DNA of 64,000 bases, taken from the NCBI GenBank assembly GCA_963920705.1, contig OY987226.1, forward strand, positions 24,633,136 to 24,697,135, written 5' to 3'. The notes beneath the pieces were generated by a model. It did not search any database. It saw only the letters and a list, made by a program, of their open reading frames with translations, and was not told the origin of the DNA. The translations under genes were made by a program, and so were the position numbers. This document shows, piece by piece, positions 10,382 through 19,759 of this stretch (positions within the stretch are counted from its first letter, which is position 1; each line of letters opens with the position of its first letter). The DNA is from Odiellus spinosus (Eukaryota > Arthropoda > Arachnida > Opiliones > Phalangiidae).

Positions 10382-13300
10382 GGCGAATGACAAGACGCGA
10401 CTGACGGTTTATTCCATCATAGTGACTGCTTATATGGTCCGCGCTCTACGAGTGGGAGTAAAACCCGCGGGTGTTATTGTTACAATGAAACGGTCATTCG
10501 ACTTCTTTCTAGATATGGCGGTAAATAGACCTTGGCCGCTTAGAAAAATATACGAATTTTACTTTTTTCTCTGTAATGTAATCAAAGTTAATCCCGCCGA
10601 AGTTCCAACTGTTTTGCCGATTTTTCTACGCCATGTAAGTTTCTCAGTTATTAGCGCGTTTATGGACATTATCGAATATATGATGAAAGTACCGAAAACC
10701 CCCGAAGAGTGTCAGAGCTATGAGCAGTTAAATCTACTATGGAGTTTGATACCCGAGCGGTTAAAGGACCAATATCTAGTTAGAATGCAAAAACGTCTCG
10801 AAGAAATTAAAAAACAAATAAATGACGAGATACATTTGGTAGAAGATTTTTTGAATTCGCAGAATGATAGAGATATCGTGGAGTTTCTAGACGGGCCAGT
10901 CGTAGATTTCATGAACTCGCAGTATGACAGAGAGGTTATACAATTTCTGGACGGACCTAATCTCGAAGAAAATATCGACGCGTCTATGGGTTCAATCGAA
11001 CAGGAGGACAATGTTGACGACCCACCACTAACCCCTAATTTATCGGGAGAAATTGTTCAAGAAGGCGGCGGTAACCCACCTCAAATGGCTCCCCCCCTAG
11101 GCGAGATTCCGGGGTGCGTAATTCTGAACCAAAACGAAAGATATTACGACCGGTTCAACATGTATGGACGCGAAATCGTACTGGAGTTAAACGGGATAGA
11201 CATTCAGCGTACCGTATGTGACGTTGCAGAGCGCGTGTTGGTGCAGTACCGACCGGGAGATATGGTACAGATAACCATTCGCAGTCTCACGCTGACCGCT
11301 CGGTGCGAATTAGAGCTCTCGTTCAGAAGACTTGACCAAGTCGATCCGGCGCTAATATTTGGCATGATTGAGGATATTCTCTATGACGATGAGATTGAGA
11401 AATTCTTTCTGGGGCCCATAAGCATCATCTTCAATATAGTCAGGCTGCCGCACGGGAATAGCCTACCCGTAAAACGGGGAATGAAGCCTTTTAATGTTTT
11501 TTGCAAAGGTCGAAGGGGTATCGTTCGTATCATTAACCATGACTCGCTTTGTCTGCCTCGCGCGCTATGCGTGGCGATCGCTCATCGTAGGTTCGTTGAT
11601 GACAACACCGGTGATAAAAAACTCAAAAAGCATTACGAATCCATTTCCAAGACCTCAAACGAAGACAATACAATGCAAAAAACCGAAGCCCTAGCTCTTT
11701 GTATCAAGGCGGGAGTTAGGACGGGCAAAGAATGCGGGAGCGCAGTATCGTTCGAAAAGTTCAAGGCGAGTTTAAACGAATACTCCATCTTGGTTTACGC
11801 ATTTCAGAATAACATTCCGGTGCTAACTTTAGGAGAAAATAACCCGCAAGATCAGCGACCTCGACTATTTCTCCTAAATGAAAAAAACCATTTTAACGTT
11901 ATTACGAATCTTAAGCCGCTATTTAATTCGCAATATTTTTGTTTTCTATGTCTCGAGCCCTATTGGCGTCCACGATCGCATAAATGTAACGCGTTCTGCT
12001 TTAGTTGCATGCGAGACCAGATATGCGGAGGCGAAAAAATTACCTGCGTCAAGTGTACTAGAACGTTTAACGGTAGAGAGTGTTTCGATAGTCATCTAAA
12101 CAAAATCGGGTCAAAAAAATCTCTTTGCGAGCGATTATTTACATGTAAGGAATGTTTCAAAACAATAGATCACGACAGACGTCGAGAAAAGCATACGTGC
12201 GGGGAAATGTATTGTCCAGTGTGTAAAAAATACGTACCATCGAGTCATTTATGTTACGTACAAATTATTAAACCTAACGAAAACAAACCGTCGATAAAAA
12301 AACAAAAACAAAATGTTCCTAACTGTCTATATATTTTTTTCGATTTTGAAACTATTCAAATTAAGAAATCCGACGAAAAAAAGGGTGCCTTCGTACACGA
12401 GCCAATTCTATGCGTTTCGGAAACTTTATGCGAGACTTGTATTGACCAGAAGCCCGCCCACCTACCGTGCGTGAATTGCTCGCAATTTGGTCCTAGTTTG
12501 AATCGTTTTCCGCCTCCCAAACCCGTCGCGAGTTTTCTGAACTATCTGCAAACGTTACACGTTGTTAAAAACGTGGTACTTTTAAGTCATAATGGAGCCA
12601 ATTACGATAATCAACTAATAATTAAAGAAATCATGAATAGAGATGAACAATGGAAACCGGAAGTTATTATCAATGGCACGAAAATAATTAAAATGAAGCT
12701 ATTCAATCTGTTGTTCTTAGATTCGTACAGTTTTATTCCGGTTGCGCTAGCAAAGTTCCCTTCGACATTCGGACTAAAAAATGTGGCAGCGAAAGGTTAC
12801 TTCCCGCATTTCATATTCAATGTAGTGCATCATAATTTCGATATTAATCGACACGTTGAAACCAATTACGTTTTGGACAAAATCTTACCGCCGACCGAAG
12901 CCTATGGTGCCCAATATTTTGATCGCGATAGTCTTAATAAATTTACGCAATGGCACGCTGATGAAACTAAAGCGGAAAAAGGATTCAATTTTCTAAAGGA
13001 ACTTGATTATTATTGCGTAAACGATGTGTCTCTACTTAAACACGGATGCCTCGCGTACCGTAAAATGTTATTAGATATAGCCGATGTAGACCCTTTTACG
13101 TGTGGGGCGATTACACTACCCGGTGTCTGCTCCTATGTTTACCGAAAAAAATTCTATAGAAAAGATACTATCGGAATTCTGCCCCTAAATAATTATCGCT
13201 TAAAAGAAAACCAGTCAGCTGTCGCTGTGGAGTGGCTGCAATGGGTCGCGTTTCAGAGGGATATAACGATTCAATCCGCTTTCACGGGTAAAGAAGTTAA

Positions 13301-14984
13301 ATTAGAAAAAATCAAAGTAGACGGTTTCTATAAGAACGAAGTATTCGAGTTTAACGGATGTTGGTACCACGGGTGTCTTGACTGTTTTAAAACAAATCGC
13401 CACCAGATACTTCATAACGACCCAAGTCAGTCTATGAATATGCGGTATAGCCGCACGACGAAAATAATGTCCAAACTACAGAGTCTCGGTTATAAGGTCA
13501 ATACTATTTGGGAATGTAAATGGAATTCTGAGAAGAAAACCAACCCTGAAATAGCGGCTTTTTTAGAGAGAGAGGATATAAAATTCAAAATCAAAAGCCC
13601 TTTAAAGCCGCGTGATGCTTTCTTCGGTGGAAGGTGTAATGCCCTAAAGCTTCATCACAAGGTAGATGGTGCTGACCAGTTACTCTACTATGATTTAATA
13701 TCTCTTTATCCTTTCGTGAATAAATGCTCTAAAATAACACTAGGGCATCCCAAGATTATCTTACGCGATATACCCGACGTATTTTCATTCGACGGTCTAT
13801 TAAAATGCGAAGTTCTGCCCCCCAAAGACTTATACCATCCAGTGCTTCCCCTGAAAATTAACGGTAAACTAGTGTTCACGCTTTGCTACACTTGCGCTAA
13901 AACCCAATTTCAAGGCGTTTGCGAACACCCCGACGAAATGCGAAAGTTGCGCGGAACTTGGGTAACCGAAGAATTGAGATGGGCTATTAATAGGAACTAC
14001 GTCGTTTTAAAATCTTTCGAAGCGTGGTCGTACAAAACTACCCAGTATGATAAGAAGACTGGTACTGGCGGACTATTTACCGAATATATAAACGCGTTTT
14101 TACGCTACAAGACCGAGGCTAGCGGGTTCCCTGCCGACTGCCAAACCCTAGAAGCTAAAGAGCTCTACGTGAAAAATTTTAAAGAGGTTGAAGGGATTGA
14201 GCTTGATATAACGAAGATTGTTAAAAATGATGGATTAAGATCAATTAGTAAGCTCTGCGCAAACGCATTTTGGGGGAAATTTGGAGAACGCGTTCGAACG
14301 ACACGTACAGAGATTGTAAAAGATCCTAGCCAGTTCTATCAACTTCTATTAAATCCCGACATAACAGTAAAATCAGTTTTTCCCATAAATGACGAAACCA
14401 TTTTGATAAAATCCGAGCCCGTAGTTGAGAACGAAGGAATACTTAAACACGGTAATGTAGTATTAGCAGCCTTTACAACTTGTTTCGCTCGTCTCGAACT
14501 ACTCAAGTATCTAGAGTTAGCTGGAAAGCATTGTTTTTACATGGACACGGATTCCCTAGTGTTCTTAGCGCCTGCAGGCGTGTCAATGATCAAGACCGGA
14601 GACTACTTGGGTCAAATGAAAAACGAACTCGAATCTTACGGACCTCGGAGCTATATAACCGAGATGGCTGCGGGAGGCCCTAAAAATTACTCCCTTTGTA
14701 TCCACAACCCCGATACGGGGGTTAATAGTTATATTACTAAAATTAAAGGGTTTAGGATAAACGCCTCCAACGATAAAATTATAAATTTTGAAAATTTAAA
14801 AACCCTGATAGGAGTAGACACCGAAAAGGTTGAAGGATATCAAGTCCCAGTCCCAAAACAGATTAGGCGCTTGCAGGATCATACGCTGATCTCGAGAGAC
14901 GAAACCAAAGTTTATCGCTGTGTAGTCGATAAAGTAAGGGTACTCCCCAATTACGAGACAGTTCCATATGGTTACGCGTTATAA
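10380..14984 (+). CDS. Protein-primed family B DNA polymerase with OTU-like N-terminal region
   Basis: 1,534 residues. It copies the element by protein priming, as in Polintons and adenoviruses. Exonuclease motifs are DFET (about 653), HNGANYD and YYCVNDV. Polymerase motifs are DLISLYP (about 1102), KLCANAFWG (about 1290) and YMDTDS (about 1387). A cysteine-rich zinc-binding region spans about 520-640. At about 385-395 DSLCLPRAL, followed by NHFNVI, matches the Cys and His boxes of OTU-type cysteine proteases, a domain known from some Polinton polymerases. The first ~370 residues are unique and partly acidic, with an imperfect repeat of the type FLNSQNDRDIVEFLDGP. The start is uncertain: later methionines at about 10434 or 10485 are possible. 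The reading frame is intact. Confidence 0.96.
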   Translation: MANDKTRLTVYSIIVTAYMVRALRVGVKPAGVIVTMKRSFDFFLDMAVNRPWPLRKIYEFYFFLCNVIKVNPAEVPTVLPIFLRHVSFSVISAFMDIIEYMMKVPKTPEECQSYEQLNLLWSLIPERLKDQYLVRMQKRLEEIKKQINDEIHLVEDFLNSQNDRDIVEFLDGPVVDFMNSQYDREVIQFLDGPNLEENIDASMGSIEQEDNVDDPPLTPNLSGEIVQEGGGNPPQMAPPLGEIPGCVILNQNERYYDRFNMYGREIVLELNGIDIQRTVCDVAERVLVQYRPGDMVQITIRSLTLTARCELELSFRRLDQVDPALIFGMIEDILYDDEIEKFFLGPISIIFNIVRLPHGNSLPVKRGMKPFNVFCKGRRGIVRIINHDSLCLPRALCVAIAHRRFVDDNTGDKKLKKHYESISKTSNEDNTMQKTEALALCIKAGVRTGKECGSAVSFEKFKASLNEYSILVYAFQNNIPVLTLGENNPQDQRPRLFLLNEKNHFNVITNLKPLFNSQYFCFLCLEPYWRPRSHKCNAFCFSCMRDQICGGEKITCVKCTRTFNGRECFDSHLNKIGSKKSLCERLFTCKECFKTIDHDRRREKHTCGEMYCPVCKKYVPSSHLCYVQIIKPNENKPSIKKQKQNVPNCLYIFFDFETIQIKKSDEKKGAFVHEPILCVSETLCETCIDQKPAHLPCVNCSQFGPSLNRFPPPKPVASFLNYLQTLHVVKNVVLLSHNGANYDNQLIIKEIMNRDEQWKPEVIINGTKIIKMKLFNLLFLDSYSFIPVALAKFPSTFGLKNVAAKGYFPHFIFNVVHHNFDINRHVETNYVLDKILPPTEAYGAQYFDRDSLNKFTQWHADETKAEKGFNFLKELDYYCVNDVSLLKHGCLAYRKMLLDIADVDPFTCGAITLPGVCSYVYRKKFYRKDTIGILPLNNYRLKENQSAVAVEWLQWVAFQRDITIQSAFTGKEVKLEKIKVDGFYKNEVFEFNGCWYHGCLDCFKTNRHQILHNDPSQSMNMRYSRTTKIMSKLQSLGYKVNTIWECKWNSEKKTNPEIAAFLEREDIKFKIKSPLKPRDAFFGGRCNALKLHHKVDGADQLLYYDLISLYPFVNKCSKITLGHPKIILRDIPDVFSFDGLLKCEVLPPKDLYHPVLPLKINGKLVFTLCYTCAKTQFQGVCEHPDEMRKLRGTWVTEELRWAINRNYVVLKSFEAWSYKTTQYDKKTGTGGLFTEYINAFLRYKTEASGFPADCQTLEAKELYVKNFKEVEGIELDITKIVKNDGLRSISKLCANAFWGKFGERVRTTRTEIVKDPSQFYQLLLNPDITVKSVFPINDETILIKSEPVVENEGILKHGNVVLAAFTTCFARLELLKYLELAGKHCFYMDTDSLVFLAPAGVSMIKTGDYLGQMKNELESYGPRSYITEMAAGGPKNYSLCIHNPDTGVNSYITKIKGFRINASNDKIINFENLKTLIGVDTEKVEGYQVPVPKQIRRLQDHTLISRDETKVYRCVVDKVRVLPNYETVPYGYAL

Positions 14985-15887
14985 AAAAAACTGTATAAAT
15001 CTAAAAAAATAATGTTATCTTTGAATTGTTTAGAAATCGCTGTGTAAAAAAAAAATCAACGCGAAAGGATGATCGTATAAATGTATATAAATAGTATTAT
15101 TTGGTCTTAAAAAGGTCCATTTTTGTTTTTTCGTAATAAAAAGAGTTGAATTTAAATTTTGGTGTGTTTACTGTTAGGTTGGCTTTCTTACATTACGAGG
15201 AGGGTAATAACCTCTCTCTGTTAAGGACGCGCGTTGGGTTAAGCGAGAAAAAAAAAAGAGCTAGACCGAGTGAGAGAAAAGCGATGGAGAGAGAGAGAGA
15301 GCTAGCGCGACGTTGCTAGTGGAGGGGTCCGGGAGCCTTTACGTTATTCTACGATATCTGGCACGGTCCGAGATCGTTTTAGCGAGAGAGCGCGCGAAGG
15401 GGCGGATATGCAATTCGATTCTTGCTCTCGAGAGTATATATTAGAAAAAAAACAGATACTTTATTCGTCCTCCAGTTGCTATATTTCAACCATTTATATT
15501 TTAAATTCTATAATTTAAAGGGTAATATTTTAAAGGCTTATTCTTAGGTACCATCTTATTCAATCTTGGTAAAGTTCGGTAGTATTAAATTAAATGTATT
15601 GGTATGTTTTACACTAATCGCAAGGCGAGATACAGCGTTATTATAGGACGTATAGACTAAAAAATTTATCAAAATGTACTTTTTTTAAGTTTTTTTTTTT
15701 AATTTTAATTAATTTCATATATATTAATAATACAATATAAACGATATATCCACTATTTACAATATAAACAATTCATACAATTAATAAAAAAAATATACAA
15801 TATATACACTATTTACAATTAATACACTATTTACAATTAATACAATATTTACAATATATACATTTTTTTTTAAAAGAAAAAAAGGGA
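14985..15887. other. AT-rich intergenic region with a GAGA/CpG-rich block
   Basis: The polymerase 3' end is followed by an AATAAA-type signal near 15134. At about 15225-15440 composition changes to a CpG-rich block with a GAGAGAGAGAGAG run at about 15291-15302, GAGCGCGCGAAGGGGCGG and a nearby TATATATTAG. It looks more like a promoter or initiator region than a coding exon: no long frame exists on either strand. The remainder (15440-15880) is simple A/T sequence with repeated ACAATATATACACTATTT. Confidence 0.5.
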
Positions 15888-16299
15888 TCAAGGGACGCAC
15901 AAAGCAAGTCTCTCGTAAATGAGACTAAACATGTGCGCGTCCCTTGCCGAGATTACAGGAAGAAGATAATGATGGACGATCCTGTAATCCCGCATCTGCG
16001 CCAGGTTTTCACGAAGTCTAAAAAAACAAAAGAAAAAAAACATAGCTCTTAGTAAAAACAAATAATAATATTAATAATAATTATAATAAATATTATAATG
16101 GCAAATATCATACAGAAGCGAGCGGCAATCTAACTCCCAGAGACTGTAAAAAAAAACAAAAAAAAAGCGAAAATCGGTAAATATATATTTGGGGGTATTT
16201 TTTTAATAATATATTTGGAAAAGATTCTTACCGGTCACCAATGAATACTGTACACTGCCGTATGGCAGCAGTGACACATCTCTCGAATTCCCGCACGTA
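15888..16299 (-). CDS. Two probable downstream exons of a leftward spliced gene
   Basis: Exon X is 16232-16299, ending at donor GTAAGA (16226-16231). Exon Y is 15888-16017, preceded by a long T-rich tract and TAG acceptor (16018-16020). The 214-bp intron joins them in one open frame of 65 codons with no internal stop and a balanced, helix-rich composition, ending LALCVP. Both exons are GC-richer than their surroundings. They may be 3' exons of the proline-rich gene just upstream; an in-phase link would be a donor GTGGGT at 16519-16524 in that gene to the acceptor at 16300-16301. That link is speculative. No family is recognised. Confidence 0.45.
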
Positions 16300-16398
16300 C
16301 TCTACTTCGTACCGGCACAGAGCCCAAAAAAAAACTTCGCCGAGACGGGCAAGTAGGCTTTTATTAAAAGATTAATAATATTAAAAGCTTGAAAGATT

Positions 16399-17193
16399 TT
16401 ATAATACGGACTTTATATAATGTAATGAAACATACATGGTGGACTGGCAGTCGGGCCTAATATACCCGCGTGGTGCCATAACCGTCCACGGCGTCTCATC
16501 ATTGACGCCGTGCGCATGACCCACCACGCGCGGTAGCGCCTCCACCATTGGATGCCCCATCGGTTGGGGTATCGCCTCCTCCTCCATAGGTTGGGGCTGC
16601 GGCTCCTCCATCGGCGGGGGCTGCGGCTGGGCCATCGGCGGGGGCTGCGGCTCCACCATCTGCTGGGGCTGCGGCTCCTCCATCGGCGGGGGCTGCGGCT
16701 GGGCCATCGGCTCCCCCTCCTCCTCCACCTCATACACCGGCCACTCCGGTTCGGGTGCTACCAAGTTGTGGTAATGTGGTGCTGGTGCCACCCAAACCGG
16801 AGGCTCGGCGTCGGGTGCTGGGGAGGCGATTGGGGAAGCGGGACCGAACGCGTCGGCCCAAACCCGAGCAGGGAATACGGCCCCGTCGCCGGAGTCCGCC
16901 TCGTCCATCACGAAGCGGCCGAACTGCGGTCCGGGCGACGGGGTCCTCGAACTCAGCGAGCTCGAACTCATCGAGCTCGACGACGGCCACGAGAATCGAC
17001 TCATCTCGCTCGTCGCCGAGCTCTCGCACCCCGAGGGGCTCTCGGGGGAGTACCCCTCCGCCATCGGGCGCGCCGACAAGGGTCTACCGCCGTTGCTACT
17101 TCGCGGGAAAAAATATTTAAAAGTTTTTAAAAAGTTGTTAGAAAAGAAGCTAAGTCTTATTAAATGTACTCACGTCAAATCTACGCGATCCAT
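16399..17193 (-). CDS. Spliced, proline- and serine-rich acidic protein, GC-rich
   Basis: Exon 1 is 17174-17193 (20 nt from ATG), the intron 17096-17173 (78 bp, donor GTGAGT, acceptor TAG), and exon 2 is 16399-17095; joined length 717 nt gives 238 residues. The N-terminal half is serine-rich. The middle carries at least six repeats of MEEPQPQ/MAQPQPPP type, a low-complexity acidic-proline segment typical of disordered transactivators. The exon is far more GC-rich than the flanking AT-rich DNA, so it may have been captured or be under different selection. No enzyme motif is seen. Alternative splicing into the exons at 15888-16299 is possible. The function is unknown; a regulatory role is only inferred from composition. 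Confidence 0.6.
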
Positions 17194-17771
17194 GATTCTA
17201 AAAGTTTTCAAATATATCTTCGACAAGAAGCTCAAGTGCTGAAGTGGTAATGGTACTGAGCGTAAGGTTGAATTTCGTTTTTATGCCAAAAGACGATGGG
17301 GGCTGCACTAGATGTCCAGCCTTATTCGGACACCCCTGTTTTTTTCAGGGGGGTTGGGAACACAAACGGACATGGTTTAAAATACTTTTACCCCCTTTGC
17401 ACCTGAATTATTTTTGGAGTCAAAAAGAACTTTTGCCATGTATAGAAGTTCCCACCATTCGTGGCTATCGTCGGTGGTCCCAGTCTCCGCACGCCCACGT
17501 CATCTCACCAAGGACTAAACGTCATCCCTCAATCTCCATTGTCGTATTCCGCGATCCATTGTAGGTCAAAGCGCCTAAAAAACTGCGCCCAACCCTTGAT
17601 CCTAAACAGCCTGGTTCGACGGTGTCAAGCGAAAACTTTGTCAAAGACAAGTTCTTTGACTTCAAGCTCCCTTTCTTTTTTACTCTTCTTCCAGTCACCC
17701 GCAATCTTAAAATTTCAAACTCTAGTTTCGTCTCTCGGGGGAGGGGTCCCAGAAAAAACCAATGCCTTCAA

Positions 17772-17834
17772 CTTTTTTTCCCGCTCTTTTTTGGCGCGAA
17801 AAATATTTTTGGCGCGAAAATGTTCCCGCCAAAA
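17772..17834. promoter_or_regulatory. Cluster of E2F-like binding sites
   Basis: Two palindromic TTTTGGCGCGAAAA sites (about 17788-17803 and 17806-17820) are spaced about 20 bp apart. They are flanked by CCCGC-type half sites TTTTTTCCCGC (about 17773-17783) and TTCCCGCCAAAA (17823-17834). These match the E2F/DP consensus TTTSSCGC. A further GCGGGAAA lies at 17103-17110. Binding is inferred from sequence only. Confidence 0.55.
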
Positions 17835-17949
17835 AAAACCCCCCGCGATGGTTGGATCTCGCGACCGCGACGCGCGCGCGAAGTTACGCGAAAATTAGCC
17901 TCGCGATAGTAGCAGCGCGTAGCTTATCACGCGCTACTTTAACACGATC

Positions 17950-17957
17950 TATAAATA
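17950..17957 (+). promoter_or_regulatory. TATA box of the ATPase/structural transcription unit
   Basis: TATAAATA in the context GATCTATAAATAAG, with an ATTAGTCATTAG-like initiator region about 30 bp downstream and the ATPase ATG at 18010. Confidence 0.65.
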
Positions 17958-18009
17958 AGTTTTTATCCGTCGTATTAGTCATTAGTACTTTGACCACGGA
18001 ACTTGTAAC

Positions 18010-18630
18010 ATGCTTCCTTTTAAACACCCATCAGGCACATTAATAGTGGGGAGTTCTGGATGCGGAAAAACAGAACTCTGTTGTCGTATAATTAAAGAAA
18101 GAGCGTTATTATACGAGCCATCAATAGATGAAGTAGTTTGGTATTATAGCGTTTGGCAGCCGATTTATAATGATTTGAAAAATTACGGGGTTACATTTTT
18201 ACAGGGTTTACCCGACGTTTCGATTTATACCGGCGAACGCAATACCTTAATGATCATAGACGATCTGATGAGTGAGAATAAAGGACCGTTAGTGGCCGAT
18301 ATCTTCACTAAATACGCCCACCATAAATCGATATCGGTTTTATATATAACCCAGAATCTATTTCATAAAAATCTAAGGGAAATATCCTTGAACGCGAGTT
18401 ATATCGTTTTATTCAAACAGGTACGCGATAAATTGCAAATTAGTTGCTTAGCTAAGCAATTGTCGCCTAATAACTCAAAATTTGTTCTTGAGAGTTATTT
18501 GGACGCCACAAAATCACCGTACAGTTTTATTTTGTTAGATATGACCCCCACGTGCCCGGATAATTGGAGGATTAGAACTAATATATTCCCGGGCGAGCAA
18601 TTAACCGTTTACATTCCTAAAAATCAATAA
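18010..18630 (+). CDS. FtsK/HerA-type genome-packaging ATPase
   Basis: 206 residues, the usual length for Polinton ATPases. Walker A is GSSGCGKT at residues 14-21 and Walker B is LMIIDD at about 80-85, with an ITQN sensor motif in the middle. The family pumps DNA into preformed capsids. It is the first gene of a tightly packed plus-strand series (ATPase, pX-like, partner, integrase, minor capsid, core, major capsid, protease). The start follows a TATA box by 53 bases and gives a normal N-terminus (PFKHPSGTLIVGSSG). Confidence 0.93.
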   Translation: MLPFKHPSGTLIVGSSGCGKTELCCRIIKERALLYEPSIDEVVWYYSVWQPIYNDLKNYGVTFLQGLPDVSIYTGERNTLMIIDDLMSENKGPLVADIFTKYAHHKSISVLYITQNLFHKNLREISLNASYIVLFKQVRDKLQISCLAKQLSPNNSKFVLESYLDATKSPYSFILLDMTPTCPDNWRIRTNIFPGEQLTVYIPKNQ

Positions 18631-18667
18631 AACGCAACACCAGACTACAAACGTCGTCAGTCGCAAA

Positions 18668-19036
18668 ATGCCATCCAAAGGAAGAAGGTCTCGAAAAATA
18701 CCAAAGAACTCTCTCGCCAAAAGAAACGTGGTTTTATTATCGGCTTTGGGTCGTTTAAATAGGAAACAGAGAATTGGTATCCTTCAATCAGCTAATAAAG
18801 ATCTGATAGAATCGATCAGCGAAGTTGTTTTGAACACTCTGAACGGAAATCTGAAACTTGACACTAAAAATACTAAGAAACTAGCTAAACACAAAACGAA
18901 TCTCCGTCGAATTGGAGATCGAACATTAAGCTGGAGAGCGAAAAAACGCATACTCGTAAATCAAAAGGGTGATGGTTTCTTTTCCATATTATTACCCATC
19001 GCCGCTTCTATAATCAGCGCCCTATCGGCGAAATGA
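18668..19036 (+). CDS. pX-like basic protein with C-terminal amphipathic/hydrophobic segment
   Basis: 122 residues, rich in Lys/Arg at the N-terminus and ending in a hydrophobic run after a glycine (GDGFFSILLPIAASIISALSAK region). This architecture resembles the adenovirus pX/mu-type core peptide precursor noted in adintoviruses, where a basic part binds DNA and the tail may act on membranes. Its stop overlaps the next start by four bases (ATGA), the same arrangement as in Polinton 2 at 34745. The family name is an inference from shape and position. Confidence 0.65.
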   Translation: MPSKGRRSRKIPKNSLAKRNVVLLSALGRLNRKQRIGILQSANKDLIESISEVVLNTLNGNLKLDTKNTKKLAKHKTNLRRIGDRTLSWRAKKRILVNQKGDGFFSILLPIAASIISALSAK

Positions 19037-19647
19037 AATACTCTCAGAAGATGATTTTGGTCCCGATCGAGCAGGCCCCCACGGCTAGCGTAAACGGCGC
19101 GTCCGCAGGAGAGATCAGTAAAGAAAAGGCCGTACTAAATGGTCTGGAAGGCGAAATGCGAAAAATTTTAAATGATTCGAGCTTGGATGACAAAACCAAA
19201 TGGGTTCTATACGAACAAATCTTACAAAGAAATCAAAATCTAACGAAGTTACGTATCAATAAACCTAGATACGAAGCTCCTCTCAGCTTGTTTTCGATCA
19301 AATATAGGTCATTGGCCCGAAAAATATTCCACCATTTGATCGAAAATGATACTAGAGTCAGGTTCTCGGAAATCAACGGCAACCTCGAAGTCGATGGACA
19401 CAAGGTACTTAATTCCGACATTAGCGAATTAGTCTTTCACGCGATTAAAGTTAAAGAAGGGAAAAACGTCCCCCCACCCCCCATCGGATGGGACGAGTTC
19501 GAGCCGTTTGTCAAGAGTTTTTTACCTCAAAGTATCGCCCCCCCTACCCCCGTGCCCCCAATCCCGTCCGTCGCTCCCCATACACCCGCCTCGCTACCGA
19601 GTCAGTCTACTAAAAATACACGTAGTACGCCAATTAAAATCGTCTGA
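19033..19647 (+). CDS. Conserved Polinton protein paired with the pX-like gene
   Basis: 204 residues. It begins with a KMILVP motif, has a short helical region with LEGEMRKILNDSSLDDKTKW, and ends in a proline-rich disordered tail. The Polinton 2 counterpart (34745) shares the N-terminal MILVPE and the pattern of acidic-hydrophobic helices plus a Pro/Ser/Thr tail. An insertion at about residues 75-150 here is missing in that copy. Probably a virion or assembly protein given its place between the pX-like gene and the integrase; the exact role is not known. Confidence 0.75.
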   Translation: MKYSQKMILVPIEQAPTASVNGASAGEISKEKAVLNGLEGEMRKILNDSSLDDKTKWVLYEQILQRNQNLTKLRINKPRYEAPLSLFSIKYRSLARKIFHHLIENDTRVRFSEINGNLEVDGHKVLNSDISELVFHAIKVKEGKNVPPPPIGWDEFEPFVKSFLPQSIAPPTPVPPIPSVAPHTPASLPSQSTKNTRSTPIKIV

Positions 19648-19759
19648 GGAAAAAATTAACCGAGTCGACGTACGCGAAAGGAAAACCTACGAGGAAGCGC
19701 TTAGTACTCGATGTTAAACCGAGTTTTTTACGCGTGAAAAATAAACACAACGGTTCGGC

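Larger units (their letters stand above)
17194..18009. promoter_or_regulatory. Divergent regulatory region upstream of the structural genes
   Basis: An 816-bp stretch between the leftward proline-rich gene and the rightward ATPase gene. It includes an E2F-like cluster (17772-17834), a CpG-rich block at about 17845-17935 rich in CGCG, and a TATA box at 17950-17957 sixty bases before the ATPase ATG. Short overlapping open frames occur on both strands from 17244 to 18043, but none has a recognisable family or a supported start, so they are not called. Confidence 0.6.

Noticed and set aside
16552..17130. Arg/Leu-rich and Ser/Arg-rich frames on both strands across the GC-rich exon
   Set aside because: They are shadows of the proline-rich leftward exon; GC-rich DNA lacks stops by chance.
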